This document shows, in pieces, positions 45,363 through 55,766 of a stretch of DNA of 64,000 bases (its first letter is position 1; each line of letters starts with the position of its first letter). The stretch lies in contig JAUJPP010000011.1 in NCBI GenBank assembly GCA_030562195.1, positions 9,362,001-9,426,000 on the forward strand, written 5' to 3'. The position numbers were made by a program, and so were the translations under genes. The notes under the pieces were generated by a model. That model was not told the origin of the DNA. It made no database searches and saw only the letters and a list, made by a program, of their open reading frames with translations. This DNA comes from Nipponacmea schrenckii. Its lineage: Eukaryota; Mollusca; Gastropoda; Lottiidae.

Positions 45363-46240
45363 CCAGGTCGACTACAGGTATATGCACTTCTCCTAGCTGG
45401 ACATCAGTATTAGATCGGGTTTAAACGAACACTTGATTTTGAGTTTAAACGAACAGACGAATGCAGGTTGTCTGTTAAGACTACTCCTACCTTTAGACAG
45501 AGATAACGTAGAGAAGAAAATAACAGTTTGACACCTTACCTGTTACTTCTTCACAAATCAATAGAAAAACCAGGAATGATGTACTGTTATCCAGAGCATA
45601 AGACTATACATTAAGAGGATGGTCTTCCAATTGTCCTGATGATGAACTGAAACCATTTTTTTTATCGTCGAAATGAATTATCATGTGTCAAGATTGCTTG
45701 ATATGGTGAAATCGATTTGTAATTCCTGAAGGTTATCATCAACAATGTTTAGATGAACTGCACGATGGTCACTTGGTATAGTTCTCATGAAGTAACGAGC
45801 TTGTAGTTATTGTTGGTGGCCAGGCATCGATTCTGCAATTGAAACTATCACCAAGAATTACAACAGGTGTTCTGATACTAGAAAAAATTCCAGCAAAGCA
45901 CCATGGATATGTCAACTACTCCTTGGCAATGGATCCTTATAGATTTTGCTGGACCATTCCAGTCTTAACTATTTTAAGTAGTAATTGATACAACAACATC
46001 ATGCAAGACAGTTGCAGTTTTAAAAGAAATATGCAGCCGAAATGAATTACCTGAACAAATTGTGTTAACGGACCACAATTCGCTCCAAAAGAATTCAAAT
46101 GTTTTACTCAATCAATGGCTAGGCTGAACGATGCGTGCAAACATTGAAGCATTGTTTCCTTAGACCAGAGAATATGGAATTTCCTAATCGCACCACGTTC
46201 AACCACAAACACTGCAGTAAGCTATAGTAATTAAGGTTTA
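45363..46240 (+). pseudogene. Ty3-type LTR retrotransposon remnant: end of RNase H and integrase
   Basis: Reading across frames: GRLQVYALLLAGHQY (end of RNase H, near 45,370), LPVTSSQI, SRA-DYTLRGWSSNCPDDELKP-like spacer (45,530-45,650), YHQQCLDELHDGHLG and YCWWPGIDSAIETITKN (integrase HHCC region; the HDGH keeps one His pair member), ICQLLLGNGS, ILLDHSSL where DFAGPF is expected, TTTSCKTVAVLKEICSRNEL and PEQIVLTDHNS, which covers the second catalytic Asp region but is damaged. Integrases of this family insert the DNA copy. Gag, protease, RT and LTRs are not seen here. Many indels; inactive. Confidence 0.68.
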
Positions 46241-47689
46241 CTTATCAAAAGGGCAGTTTCATTTGAAACGTAACGACTGGACGGGGGTTGGGAAACAAAG
46301 GAAACTTAGACAAAGAACAGGACAAGGGATAAATACAGGGACAGGGGTGAAATGCATCTTCCAACAGTAATCAGATAATCTAACCAAACCAACTCAAACT
46401 ATCAATACCAACTTGTCGACTTGTAGGAGTGTTGGAGATGTCGTAGAAACAAAGACACCCGCTCTAGAGTAAAGAAAGATTTAGGGTACATCTTGCCTCC
46501 TAGTGCAGAACTAGTAATCGAATGTAAATAAAGTGTTGTATATATTGCATTCTGATTTGGAAATATCACCATAGAAGATAACAACCCATCAACAACGTGG
46601 TTTCAGTCCTTAGACAGCGCTAGTATATCAAGAGCTTGTCTGCAGTAACAGACAGCGTGCCAACAGGGTATCTGTGATAATTTTAATTTGTTAGTGTTAA
46701 TGCCTTGAAAGTTTTAATTTTTGTTCTTGTTTTAAATCGTATTCAAGTGCTATATTGCCCGTTTTGGTGCTGATGCACTTTCATTTCATTTAGATCCTCA
46801 TTTGAAAAATGAAATCAAAATATTAAAAATATGTTTATGAATTATTGTCATATATCGTTGAAAAGTGAACCAAATGGGCATAGATATTGGTAAAATTTAA
46901 CTCTTTGTGTATGATAGAGATTGTGATACAGACGTCCAAAGTTGTCAAAAAAGTCAATTTCGAGATATCTATGAAATCTGAAGTTAAAGTTTGTCAACCA
47001 ATATAAGAATTCCTATGGATAGCCGAGATTAAGGACATTCTACATTGAAATTGTGAAGGTTAAGGTCCCTCAATAGACTTACAGGAAGAACAAAATTTAA
47101 ATTAAAAAATTAAAATTCTGTGACCAGGTATTACTAGACACCAAAAATTTAGTGGACGTTTGCTTAAGTAACGACGCATGCGTGACTTTTAATTTTTATT
47201 TTTAATTTATTTCTTCTTAGATGATTCAAATTATTCATATTAGATCATTTATACTGTTTTTGTTTTTGTAACTTATTCCGGAAGCAGGCTCGCCCTAGGT
47301 GATTTTGAGAAACCGGAAGTCCCCACGCACAAATCAGAGGTGATTCAAAATTCTTAATGAGATATTTTTTATTTTTTGTAACCTTTCTCTCTATATCCTG
47401 TAAATTTCAGATCAATTCGATAATTGGCGCCAGAATTGAAAATTTTGCAATTTTTCTATAAAAATTTTCATTTTTTAATATAAGAATATAAGAATATAAG
47501 AATTAAACAGAGAAGAAGTGTTTTAGATGTGATGGCAGAAATCATGAGCCTAGTGATGTAGGAGAGCTGGGGCTGGCTGGGCGGTTAACGTGGGCTGGTT
47601 GTCAGGGATTGTAGTCGATTTGAGGGTGTTGCGGATGCGCGCTAGTTGGGAAGGGTAGTCGATGTGGCAGGTAAAGACCTGTGCTTGAT
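46241..47689. other. Unassigned region
   Basis: No convincing gene. 47,487-47,505 has a short AAGAATATAAGAATATAAG tandem. 46,402-46,584 opens on the minus strand for 60 codons without recognised motifs. Confidence 0.3.
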
Positions 47690-48020
47690 TTCTTCTTCAA
47701 GGAATTCAGGATCACATATTCAATCATTCTTCGTTTATGACATTTAATTTTTTGTTTGGTAATTTCGTAATAAAAACCCGATTATTTTCCAGTTTTATCA
47801 GTTGCAGAAACCAATTGTTGTTGAATATGGGTTTTAAGTTCTGTTAGTTCACTGTTATTATTAGTTATTAAATTAGACAATTGTTGTTTCAATCTTTCTT
47901 CGCTTATACCTAGTTGAATATTTGGTAGTAGTTGTTTGAAATCTAATTTTTTGTTTTTTTTATTTTATCATCTAATCGGGATATTAATAAATTTAAATTT
48001 TGTAACTGAGGTTTATTGTT
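47690..48020 (-). pseudogene. Possible coiled-coil reading-frame fragment
   Basis: The minus strand has LDFKQLLPNIQLGISEERLK, then QQLSNLITNNNSELTELKTH and IQQQLVSATDKTGK before a stop near 47,780. The Leu/Gln/Asn-rich helical pattern looks protein-coding and could be ORF1 of a retroelement, but no family is identified. No start found. Confidence 0.3.
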
Positions 48021-48059
48021 GTTGAATATATGATTTTTTTACAAGTAGCTCATCGTTTC

Positions 48060-48250
48060 GTTTCAATCTTTCGGGGTTAAGAATAGGTCCACCGAACCCA
48101 TTGCATGTTGTAAAAGGCGACTGAATTGGGGCTCCTCATTTTCCGTGAGGTGCGACCCGTGTCGGTTTTGACTTGACACCTGGTGGCTGAGGGTAACATA
48201 TCACATCAACACATCACTTTGGGCCAAGGGATTCCTAGACGGGTGAGCAG
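48060..48250 (+). repeat. Candidate SINE-like conserved block
   Basis: CATGTTGTAAAAGGCGACTG, GGGGCTCCTCATTTTC and GAGGTGCGACCCGTG resemble the conserved central block of widespread invertebrate SINEs as I remember it. No second copy is in the window and no Pol III boxes were found, so this is tentative. Confidence 0.3.
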
Positions 48251-48827
48251 TGTGGCTATGAGTAACTATGAGTCGGTGGTAGAACAGATAAAACTTTTTC
48301 TAATCACAGATTATATATTTATCTTGCAATTCATTTCACCGACTCAGAAGCAGTGGCTAGGGTCAATTGGGTAAAAATAAAATGAAAGTTCGGAATAACC
48401 ACTTGGACAAATCCCTTCTCTCAGTTTCTACAGTGTTCACAATTAGACGTGTTTGTTACGGAAAGAATATCTTTAATGTGCATATGAGTGTATATCTACT
48501 GACATCAATTTCATGTTTCATGAGCATTTAATAGAAAATATTTGATATTTCAAACAATATATCAGCGAAAATAAATCAATTACCAGTTTTCTGAATCAGA
48601 AAGTATTATAACTGTATATTATATTGGTTGATATTAATCTTCGAGCGGCAGTCATACCTTTCAGTGCATTATGATCAATGATGCACGAAAAACTATGTAA
48701 TAATTGTTAAGCAGTATAAACTGGTCTGGCTCTGTAATTTAACATAAATGAGTACATATATTTCTTTTTGATGTTTACTTGTTTAAATCCGTTCAGCAGT
48801 TTTCATGATCCAAGCTAAACACCATTT
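48251..48827. other. Unassigned AT-rich spacer
   Basis: No gene or repeat recognised. Confidence 0.3.
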
Positions 48828-50100
48828 TTATCCGCCCACATGAATATATCGTATATTGTAGTCTCCCCTGTCCGTCGGTCTGTCTGTCTGTCTGTCGGTC
48901 AGTCAACATTTGTTGTAGACACTATAAAAGCTACAGTTTTATATGGATTTTAATGAAACTTGGTTAAGTTCGAATTTGCCGCTTGTTCCACGAACGGTTT
49001 TTATACGCCCCTGTCTGTCTGTCTGTCTGTCTGCCTGTCCACAATTGTTGTGAACACGATAGAGACCACATTTCTTGATGGATTTTGACCAAATTTGGTG
49101 AGTGTGTTTGTTATAACCCAAGGAAGAAGCCTATTGAAAATCAGACCAATCGAAAAATATTCAATGAGTTATTGCCCTTGTTTTTGAAAATTTGTTGTGA
49201 ACACGATTAAGAGTGTGTTTCTTGATGGATTTTGATGAAATTTGGTGTGATTGCTTGTTATTACTTAAGGATGAAGCCTATTGAAAATCAGACCAATCGA
49301 AAAATATTCAATGAGTTATTGCCCTTGTTTTTGAAAATTTGTTGTGAGCACGATTAAGAGTGTGTTTCTTGATGGATTTTGATGAAATTTGGTGTGATTG
49401 CTTGTTATTACTTAAGGATGAAGCCTATTGAAAATCAGACAAATCGAAAAATAAATTGATGAGTTATTGCCCTTGTTCTTGAAAACACATTCATTTTGCG
49501 TTCAAAAATGTGTTGTGGACATGATAGAGAGATGGTTTCTGGATGGATTTTGACAAATTTCGGTGTGTGTGTTTGTAATCATCCAAGGATGAAGCCTTCT
49601 GTCCGTCTGTCTGTCTGTCTGTCTGCCTGTCCACAATTGTTGTGAACACGATAGAGATCACATTTCTTGATGGATTATAATGAAACTTGGAATGAGTCTT
49701 TGTAATGACCCAGGGATGAAGCCTATCGAAAAAGAAACCAATCAAAAAATATTTACTACGAGTTATTGCCCTAAAATTCCTTGTGAACACGATAGGGAGC
49801 CGGGTTCGTGATGAAATTTGATGAAACTTGGTGTGAGTGTTTGTTATAACTCGAGGATAGACCCTATTGAAAATCAGACTAATCAAAAAATATTTATTGA
49901 GTAATTGCCCTTGTTCTTTAAAACGTGTTCACTTTATCAGCCTCTGATTCTTTGTAGACTTGATAGAGATCTGGTTTCTTGATAGATTTTGACAAAGCAT
50001 GATTTGAGCCTTTTACATTTAAAATATTGTATTTACTTATACCTCTTGTCCGCCGCCCGAATAACTAAGGCTGCCAATGGTGGGCGTATTACGATGGGCC
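48828..50100 (+). mobile_element. MITE-like element with CGCCCAC end carrying a 145-type tandem array
   Basis: The left end is TCCGCCCACATGAATATATC with GTCTGTCTG microsatellite close by; the right end is CCAATGGTGGGCGTATTACG (50,076-50,095). Between are about seven monomers of ~146 bp, recognisable by TTTCTTGATGGATTTTGATG, ACCAATCGAAAAATATTCAA and GAGTTATTGCCCTTGTT. Units at about 49,200 and 49,347 are nearly identical. The interior restarts with GTCTGTCTG at 49,010 and 49,600. Non-coding. Confidence 0.75.
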
Positions 50101-50715
50101 ATCGTTATTTTTGAGTTATTGTGTTAAATATTTATTATGGGTGCAATATAATACAATTTTTAATGGATTTAGATGAAACTTGGCATGAGTATTGAAAATG
50201 ATAAGACTGAAGTCAAGTTCAAAATTGACGATTTTTCAATGAACGTTTTTTGAGTTATTGTCCTTGACTTAGTAAAATTGTGTCAAAATTGTGGGTGCAA
50301 TTGAAGCTACATTTGCAATGGATTTTGATGAAAATTGGTGTGAGCATTGGAATTGATAAGACCTCGGTCAAGTTCGAATTTGGCGATTTCTTTGATGAAC
50401 GGTTTTTGACTGAGTAAAATCGCGTCAAAATTTTATTGTGGGTGCAATGGAGTGTACAATGGATTTTGATGGAACTTGGTATGTGTATTGGAACTGATTA
50501 AATTTGAAGTTGACAATTTTTCGATGAACGGTTTTTGAGTAATTGCCTTAGACTTGCATCAAAATGGTATTGAGCATAGAAGCTGTAGGTTTCATAGGAT
50601 CTTGATGTAAATTGGTGTTAGCAATGGCTTTGAAAAAAAATATTCAATGAAAGTTTTTTGAGTTAATGCCCAATTTATTATTCAAATTCAATGCTGCCAG
50701 TGGCCGTATATTACC
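50101..50715 (+). repeat. 160-type tandem monomers, about four
   Basis: Units marked by GATGAACGGTTTTTGAG, ATTGGAACTGATTAAATTTG and TGGATTTTGATG(A/G)AACTTGG, period ~150-165. The array ends in AATGCTGCCAGTGGCCGTAT (50,691-50,710), a variant of the family's end. The monomer shares the GATTTTGATGAAACTTGG word with the 145 type. Confidence 0.7.
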
Positions 50716-50764
50716 TTGCCTGGTAAGCTGTCTAAAAATAGTTTTGGCTTTCTTAAAATTATAG

Positions 50765-51224
50765 GATTCAGTCCAGTGAAACATTTTATGCTAATGATTG
50801 TATATGAATTTAGTCCGTTCTATTTTTATAAATCCTCTTTCTCCCTTCCTTTGGGGGTTTTTGCATGCCCATTTTGGACTAAGTTTTGGTCTAGATTTGA
50901 AATTTTATGTCTGAAATTGCATTTTCTTGCAGAATTTCTAAGATAATGAGAAATTTAATTGGGGGAAGGTTATTTCTAAAAAATAGTGGTTTTGTGTGCA
51001 GTCAGGTGGATGTTGATAAAATTTAGTGGTTTACTTTCATTTTGTTTAGTTCCAAATTTTCATGGTCATGCTATATTGCATTTTTGTACAGAAACCGAGC
51101 ATTGGCCTGGCTTTCATGTGACATATAAGAAAGTTTTCAACGAGATTTCTGGAAAAAGGTCTAGAAGGTTGAATTTCGTGATTTAACATGGAAATAGATG
51201 GCAAATGAATTAGTGGACTAAGTC
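50765..51224. mobile_element. Second copy of the 465-bp MITE
   Basis: From GATTCAGTCCAGTGAAACAT to GTGGACTAAGTC it is about 90-95% identical by eye to 13,213-13,677. Flanks show no clear 6-bp duplication. It abuts LINE sequence on its right. Confidence 0.82.
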
Positions 51225-51428
51225 CTGATATACGACCATAACCGCCATAGGGTGACCGTTTATTTCCAATTCGTTCTAATTTTATCATATTCCAAATAAC
51301 ATTATGAGCCATTTTATAGTCAAGGTCTATCATTTTTGGTGATATATAGATTTTAAAAACATTTGACCATGTTGTTGTCCAGTTAACATCCAAATTCTGT
51401 TCATTCCAGAATATCGTGGTTCTTTTCT
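51225..51428 (-). pseudogene. Fragment of a Tx1/L1-like LINE ORF2
   Basis: The minus strand reads LDVNWTTTWSNVFKIYISPK, then MIDLDYKMAHNVIWNMIKLE. The KMAHNVIW word corresponds to RKIVHNIIWTNAKKF at about 11,470 in the full LINE, just before the terminal cysteine motif. Only about 60 codons remain; the MITE at 50,765 cuts it. Confidence 0.6.
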
Positions 51429-51500
51429 TTCTCTTTTTTTTTTTTTTTTTTTGGCGAGCTTGTCAACCGTCTAGACCACTCGGGTCTCAGCCAATTTTTA
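51429..51500 (-). repeat. Poly-A tract next to a tRNA-like head
   Basis: On the minus strand GAGTGGTCTAGACGGTTGAC and AAGCTCGCC, like the D-arm side of a Ser/Leu-type tRNA, run directly into ~22 A (T run 51,431-51,452). Possibly a SINE fragment; no box B. Confidence 0.35.
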
Positions 51501-52272
51501 GTACTAGAATCTTTGCTATACCAAGAAAGTGTTATCCCAATAACGAAAATATTGTAATATATAAATTAAAAATCTCCTAGAATCCAAAATGGCGTTAGGA
51601 AAAATATAAGTGACATCTCAAATGCATTACACCCATGCATTGAGTTACAGTAGAAACGGACGTGAACTATAATTCCGAAGCTTAATATTTTATTTACCTT
51701 ACTAAAAGGGGCGTAAAAATTTAATTTCACTCAAACTTGGCAAAACAGAATATATCAATCAATGGTCCTAACTTAACCATACATCCTTCTAAATCCACAA
51801 AATCAAGTTGTTAATTATAACACGCTTAAATAATACATCCATTAAACGATTTTCAAATTGCGAGACTTGGAAATTCAATTGGCACTTCGTCACTACTTCA
51901 GTGGCCGACCAGTTTTTGCTAATGAATTCACCAATTTTTGGAATGATGTTAATTGTTGTTAGAAAATCAAACCCAGTAAGACACCAAGTTTTGAGCAATC
52001 TACAGTCATGGTGGTAGGGTAGATATATCACAAATTCCAATATAATGATATTTTCACGACAAACTAAGTTACTGGCCAGATGACTTAATGTCAATACGCT
52101 CAGGACAAAAAGTCAGTTGGGCATGTCAGTTCTGGTCATACACTTTTTGTGTACGTTTAACGATGTGTGCATAATTTTATTAGTATAAAATTGTTCTGAA
52201 AGGGACTAAGCATATTACTTTAGACAACCTTGTGTTTAAAGGGGAATTTTTCCTGCTGTTCATTCTGCGATT
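51501..52272. other. Unassigned spacer
   Basis: Overlapping short ORFs on both strands at 51,789-52,094 show no family motif. No repeats seen. Confidence 0.3.
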
Positions 52273-52683
52273 GTGTCCCTTTGCACTATATATAAGCTAA
52301 TCATTCACGTGACTCGTCACTTGGCCAGTGGTTTTCAGCTCAACAGCATCAAAATGGAGCGGGTAGTGTGGAAAGGCAACAAGAAGCCATCTTTCATGTC
52401 TGTATTAAAAATGTTAAGACAGAATGGGACTCCTCCGAAGTCACTTGCCAACTTTCAGGAGGGTAAAAACATTGAAACCCTGTCTTTGCAGCAGTTAAAA
52501 AAAAGCTTAGAAAGTCTTGATTTTAACCTAGTGGACGCTTGCTAAATTTTGGGCGTGGATGTTTCAAGGGAAAATGTGGTTAATCTTTCTGCGGCAGCAA
52601 TCATCGTGGCGAATGAAGAAAACGAAGATACTAAAACCGAAAATAAATTAAAGAAGAGAAAATTAGACACAGAAAATGAATAG
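52273..52683 (+). pseudogene. Leading ORF of the ALOG-recombinase retroelement, one in-frame stop
   Basis: The frame MERVVWKGNKKPSFMSVLKM (ATG 52,354) continues LRQNGTPPKSLANFQEGKNI, reaches TAA at 52,543-52,545 where a sense codon fits better, and remains open: ILGVDVSRENVVNLSAAAII, then a charged tail with LKKRKLD, a nuclear-localisation-like block, ending at 52,683. It lies about 670 bases upstream of the ALOG frame, with an acceptor-like CTATAATTGTAG just before that frame, so it may be exon 1 of the same transcript. No known domain; assignment to the element rests on position. Confidence 0.45.
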
Positions 52684-52914
52684 GTTGATAATTTTGGTAA
52701 TTCTTGTTTACAAGGTGAATTGTGCTCAATAGAGTGGTGTTCAGCACGTGCGTGTGAATAGATAATATAGGTCAACGATATTGAAAGCGTTTACTTCTTT
52801 CTGGCAATTTATAAATATAAATTCAGCTTGTGTTTTTTGGTTTGTATTTGTTCAGATTCCCCATTTGCACGTTGTCGGCATAAAATGGCACGTGTACGCT
52901 ATGGATAGAGACGG

Positions 52915-53095
52915 TGGGAATGGGGCGTTCGAAAAGACGGATAGAGGAAAGATAAAAGATTTTAAAGTAGAGTTTGTTTACAGATTATTAGAATTTTAAG
53001 GGGGTGGTCGTAAAGAAGGATAAAGAAAAGATAATTGAATCAAGAGTAGAGTTTGTTAACAGAGTTTAGAATTTTTTGGGGTGGTCGTATAGAGT
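52915..53095 (+). repeat. ~72-bp tandem duplication
   Basis: GATAGAGGAAAGATAAAAGA to GGTGGTCGTAA recurs as GGATAAAGAAAAGATAATTG to GGTGGTCGTAT, each with AGTAGAGTTTGTT. Non-coding. Confidence 0.6.
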
Positions 53096-53351
53096 AAACT
53101 AAAAAAAGAACAAGCATCCATATATTCCTTGTTCTTAAATTAAAAAAAATTTAAACCAATTTGAGGTAGGCCTAAAATAAGAAAATAGTTTGTTATTTGA
53201 AAATGTTTGGTAATGTAATTACATTTCATAGACATGAGTTTGCTGTTGTATTCGGTCATAAATATTAATTGAAATTAAGAAAGAGTAATATTAGTAAGTA
53301 ATTGAATGGATAGTGTTAATCTTTATCTTTGGGTTATGTCTATAATTGTAG

Positions 53352-53855
53352 GAGTCGGATGCTCTGAATAGAGAAGACTTTAAAAGAAGAATAATACAGT
53401 TAGACGGATTAATCGGGTGTAAAAAATATAATGTTCAGAAGGACAAGTTAGAAGTTGAACTCAATTCATTTGTAGCCAATATGTGTCCACATCAAACCAT
53501 CGATTCTGTATCAGTCTACACTATGAGAGAATTTCTGGTCTATAAAGATAGGGGTTGTAAGACCCGCATCCATGAAAATGAGTGTTCGCGTAAGGGTTCT
53601 CCCTCGGCTGGGGAATGCAGTTGCCCTCTGCGTCGAGCAGTGTCTTCTTTAGACAGTTTGATTGGACAGTTAAGGGCTATTTTTAGGGAAAGAGGACGGG
53701 GATCGGTATGGAATGAGCAACTTGCAATCGGAAATCCTATGGCATCGATGTTAATAAAACGCTATTTAGAAGCCACAAGGATAGAGCAGAATTTAGCAAT
53801 GGTTACAAACAAACAAGCTCAGCCTTTGTTTTTAGAAAAGATTTTAAGACTCTAG
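53352..53855 (+). pseudogene. ALOG-domain DNA-binding part of a tyrosine recombinase
   Basis: Following an acceptor-like ATTGTAG, the open frame reads LNREDFKRRIIQLDGLIGCK, then SVYTMREFLVYKDRGCKTRI, HENECSRKGSPSAGECSCPL, RRAVSSLDSLIGQLRAIFRE and NPMASMLIKRYLEATRIEQN. The H-x3-C...C-x-C insert followed by PLR-x3-SLD-x-LIG-x-LRA...NP is the signature of ALOG domains, known from plant LSH/G1 regulators and from DIRS1-type retroposon recombinases (Iyer and Aravind described this origin). It corresponds to the N-terminal SAM-like DNA-binding domain. The frame is lost after about 53,850, where the catalytic domain continues one frame over. No plant-like context exists, so a retroelement source is clear. 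Confidence 0.85.
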
Positions 53856-54390
53856 ATATATTCGGTATAATTTGGCAAACCCGGAATTAAGTGTAAAGAA
53901 TAGGTATTTGTTGGAGAGAGTCGATGCATTTTTTAGATTTATCGGTTTTTCAGGGGATAGGGCGGGGGATCTTGCAAGGTTGAAAACGGAACAGGTTAAA
54001 TATTTGCCTGAGAAAGATGGTATTTTGGTACGCATGATGGAGGGTAAAGTTATCAAAGGGACACCAAGAGTTTTCGTTATACTAAGAAGTGATACGGTGG
54101 AGGTTTGTCCGGTTGCAGCAGTTGAGGGATATCTGGAATTTTGTGATCGTAATGGATATAATATAAGGTCTGGTTACTTATTCAGGTCGTGTAGGTCTGT
54201 GCCAGATTTTTATTTGGATAAACCGGTCTCGTCTTCAGCCATGAACAGTCTTTTAAAAAAACATTTGCAAAATGCTGGTTTGTTAGAAGGGGAAACTGCT
54301 CACGGGGCGCGGGGTAAAATGGCAGTAGAACTTATGATTTCAACACTGATGTGTTTTTGCAAAGGCTAATCATCTCGACGCGGAAACCTA
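53856..54390 (+). pseudogene. Tyrosine recombinase catalytic domain of the ALOG retroelement
   Basis: The frame with SRYIRYNLANPELSVKNRYL (from about 53,851) leads to FIGFSGDRAGDLARLKTEQV, which holds the first catalytic Arg, then VFVILRSDTVEVCPVAAVEG and a catalytic H-x-x-R in ETAHGARGKMAVEL near 54,300. The frame ends at 54,369; a one-base slip leads into HLDAETYCFVLQRYNHNKHH, where the Tyr nucleophile would be expected (AETYCF or QRYNHN, uncertain). Such enzymes insert circular DNA intermediates without the nicking mechanism of DDE integrases. With the preceding ALOG part it made one recombinase of roughly 330 residues before the frameshifts. Confidence 0.82.
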
Positions 54391-54705
54391 CTGTTTTGTT
54401 TTGCAACGTTACAATCATAATAAGCACCATCCTATGGTGGGAAGTTTAGCCGTCGCCATGCTATCCTCTGCCAAGGAGGCCAAAATTCTAAAAAAAGAAC
54501 ACGAATTTGTCCGCTCTTTCTCGGGGGCTAAGTTTGAGCCGGGTTATTTGGGTCCATCACCTCCTTGGTATGAGAATGGTAAGAGACGAGGTCCTGGAGT
54601 AAGATGTTATAATTGCAACCAAAATGGTCATATTGTGAGGTTTTGTCCAAGTAAGAAATACGGTTGGTTATGTATATTAAAATGTATTAATTCGTTTATT
54701 TGTAG
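54391..54705 (+). pseudogene. CCHC zinc-knuckle segment linking recombinase and RT
   Basis: The frame from 54,401 reads HNKHHPMVGSLAVAMLSSAK, EFVRSFSGAKFEPGYLGPSP and then RCYNCNQNGHIVRFCPS, a single CCHC knuckle (C-x2-C-x4-H-x4-C) as in Gag nucleocapsid proteins. A GTAAGA immediately after it (54,651) and TTTGTAG (54,699-54,705) look like a 55-bp intron, but the phases do not agree, so either a slip occurred or the sites are chance. Confidence 0.75.
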
Positions 54706-55766
54706 ACCAAAGATGTTTCTTATATGTCATTTAATGGAATGCCTGTGTTATTTGCTAATCACCCGTCCGCTGAGGAAATGATAAGGGAAGGTTTGCATCC
54801 TAATTTGGACCTAACACCATTTAGAAACACTGATGAGTTTAAAGCGGGGAATTTGCACAATTTTCCATCTGAATGGGAGAGGATTGTAAAAGGTAACACC
54901 TTGGAAAACATAGATAGTTTGGATATTATAAAAAATAGAGTAAATATCCGCCCATGTCATGGCGTTTTCAATGGAATTAGATATTCGAATGATTTTCCCC
55001 GTCTAAATGCTTTAAGAACTCTCACAATTGCGTTGAATTCCGTGCTTTTATAGATTCGGAAATAAAGAATAGACTTAAAACCGGAGCTATCTCAGTTGTG
55101 GATAACGCAAGTAAACCTTACCTTATATCTCCTTTGACTGTAGAACCAAATAAACCCAGGCTTTGTTTAGATCTTAGATTCTTAAATTTATGGATGAGAG
55201 ACACCCCATTCTCGTTACACACGCTGAATTCTGTACCGAGAATGGTAGACAAAAATTTGTATCTTTCCATACTTGATGATAAGCCAGGCTATGACCATGT
55301 GTCGGGACGGTTTGTATAATGTATGTAACACTTTACAGTTGGGCTGGAAAAACTCGGCTTTTGTATACCACAGTCTTAATTTAACTATAGCGTCAAATTT
55401 GAGACAACTCTCTGCGAGCAATTTGGTGTATATTGATGATCGCATTAAAGGGGAGGCCACGAATTTCAAAGGAGATCCGCTAAGTAAAGCATTATATGTG
55501 TCGCCTTATATGCTACGTGCCAGGTAGTAGTACGGTTTGGATATTTAATTGGTATAAATAAATCCGTTTTTATCCAGCCAAATCAATATTATTTTTGGGT
55601 TTGATTATTGATACTAAGAGACAATGTTTTCATGTTCCTCAGGGAAAATTATCCAAGTTTAAACAATTAAGAGAGGATATTTTACAAAGTGATTTTGTTT
55701 ATACAAGGACTCTACAAAAGTTTATAGGCAAGTGCATCTCATTTATGTTAGCAGTGCCAGGCGCTA
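54706..55766 (+). pseudogene. Reverse transcriptase of the ALOG retroelement, interrupted by a MITE array
   Basis: Segments in order: TKDVSYMSFNGMPVLFANHP and IRPCHGVFNGIRYSNDFPRL (linker), FIDSEIKNRLKTGAISVVDN, SPLTVEPNKPRLCLDLRFLN (RT fingers), LSILDDKPGYDHV (motif A with Asp), LQLGWKNSAFVYHSLNLT (motif B), LVYIDDRIKGEA (catalytic YIDD), and after two stops near 55,525 FLGLIIDTKRQCFHVPQG and RTLQKFIGKCISFMLAVPGA, the connection before RNase H. A stretch between motifs A and B is shorter than expected, probably a deletion. The gene ends where CGTATAAAAATT of the MITE begins; RNase H is not found beyond it. The order recombinase-knuckle-RT is reversed relative to classical DIRS1. Confidence 0.82.

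Noticed and set aside
50765..51224. TSD for the second 465-bp MITE copy
   Set aside because: Flanks AATTATAG and CTGATATA show no convincing 6-base match.
54651..54705. 55-bp intron in the ALOG element
   Set aside because: GTAAGA and TTTGTAG are present, but the exon phases on each side do not agree; kept only as a possibility.
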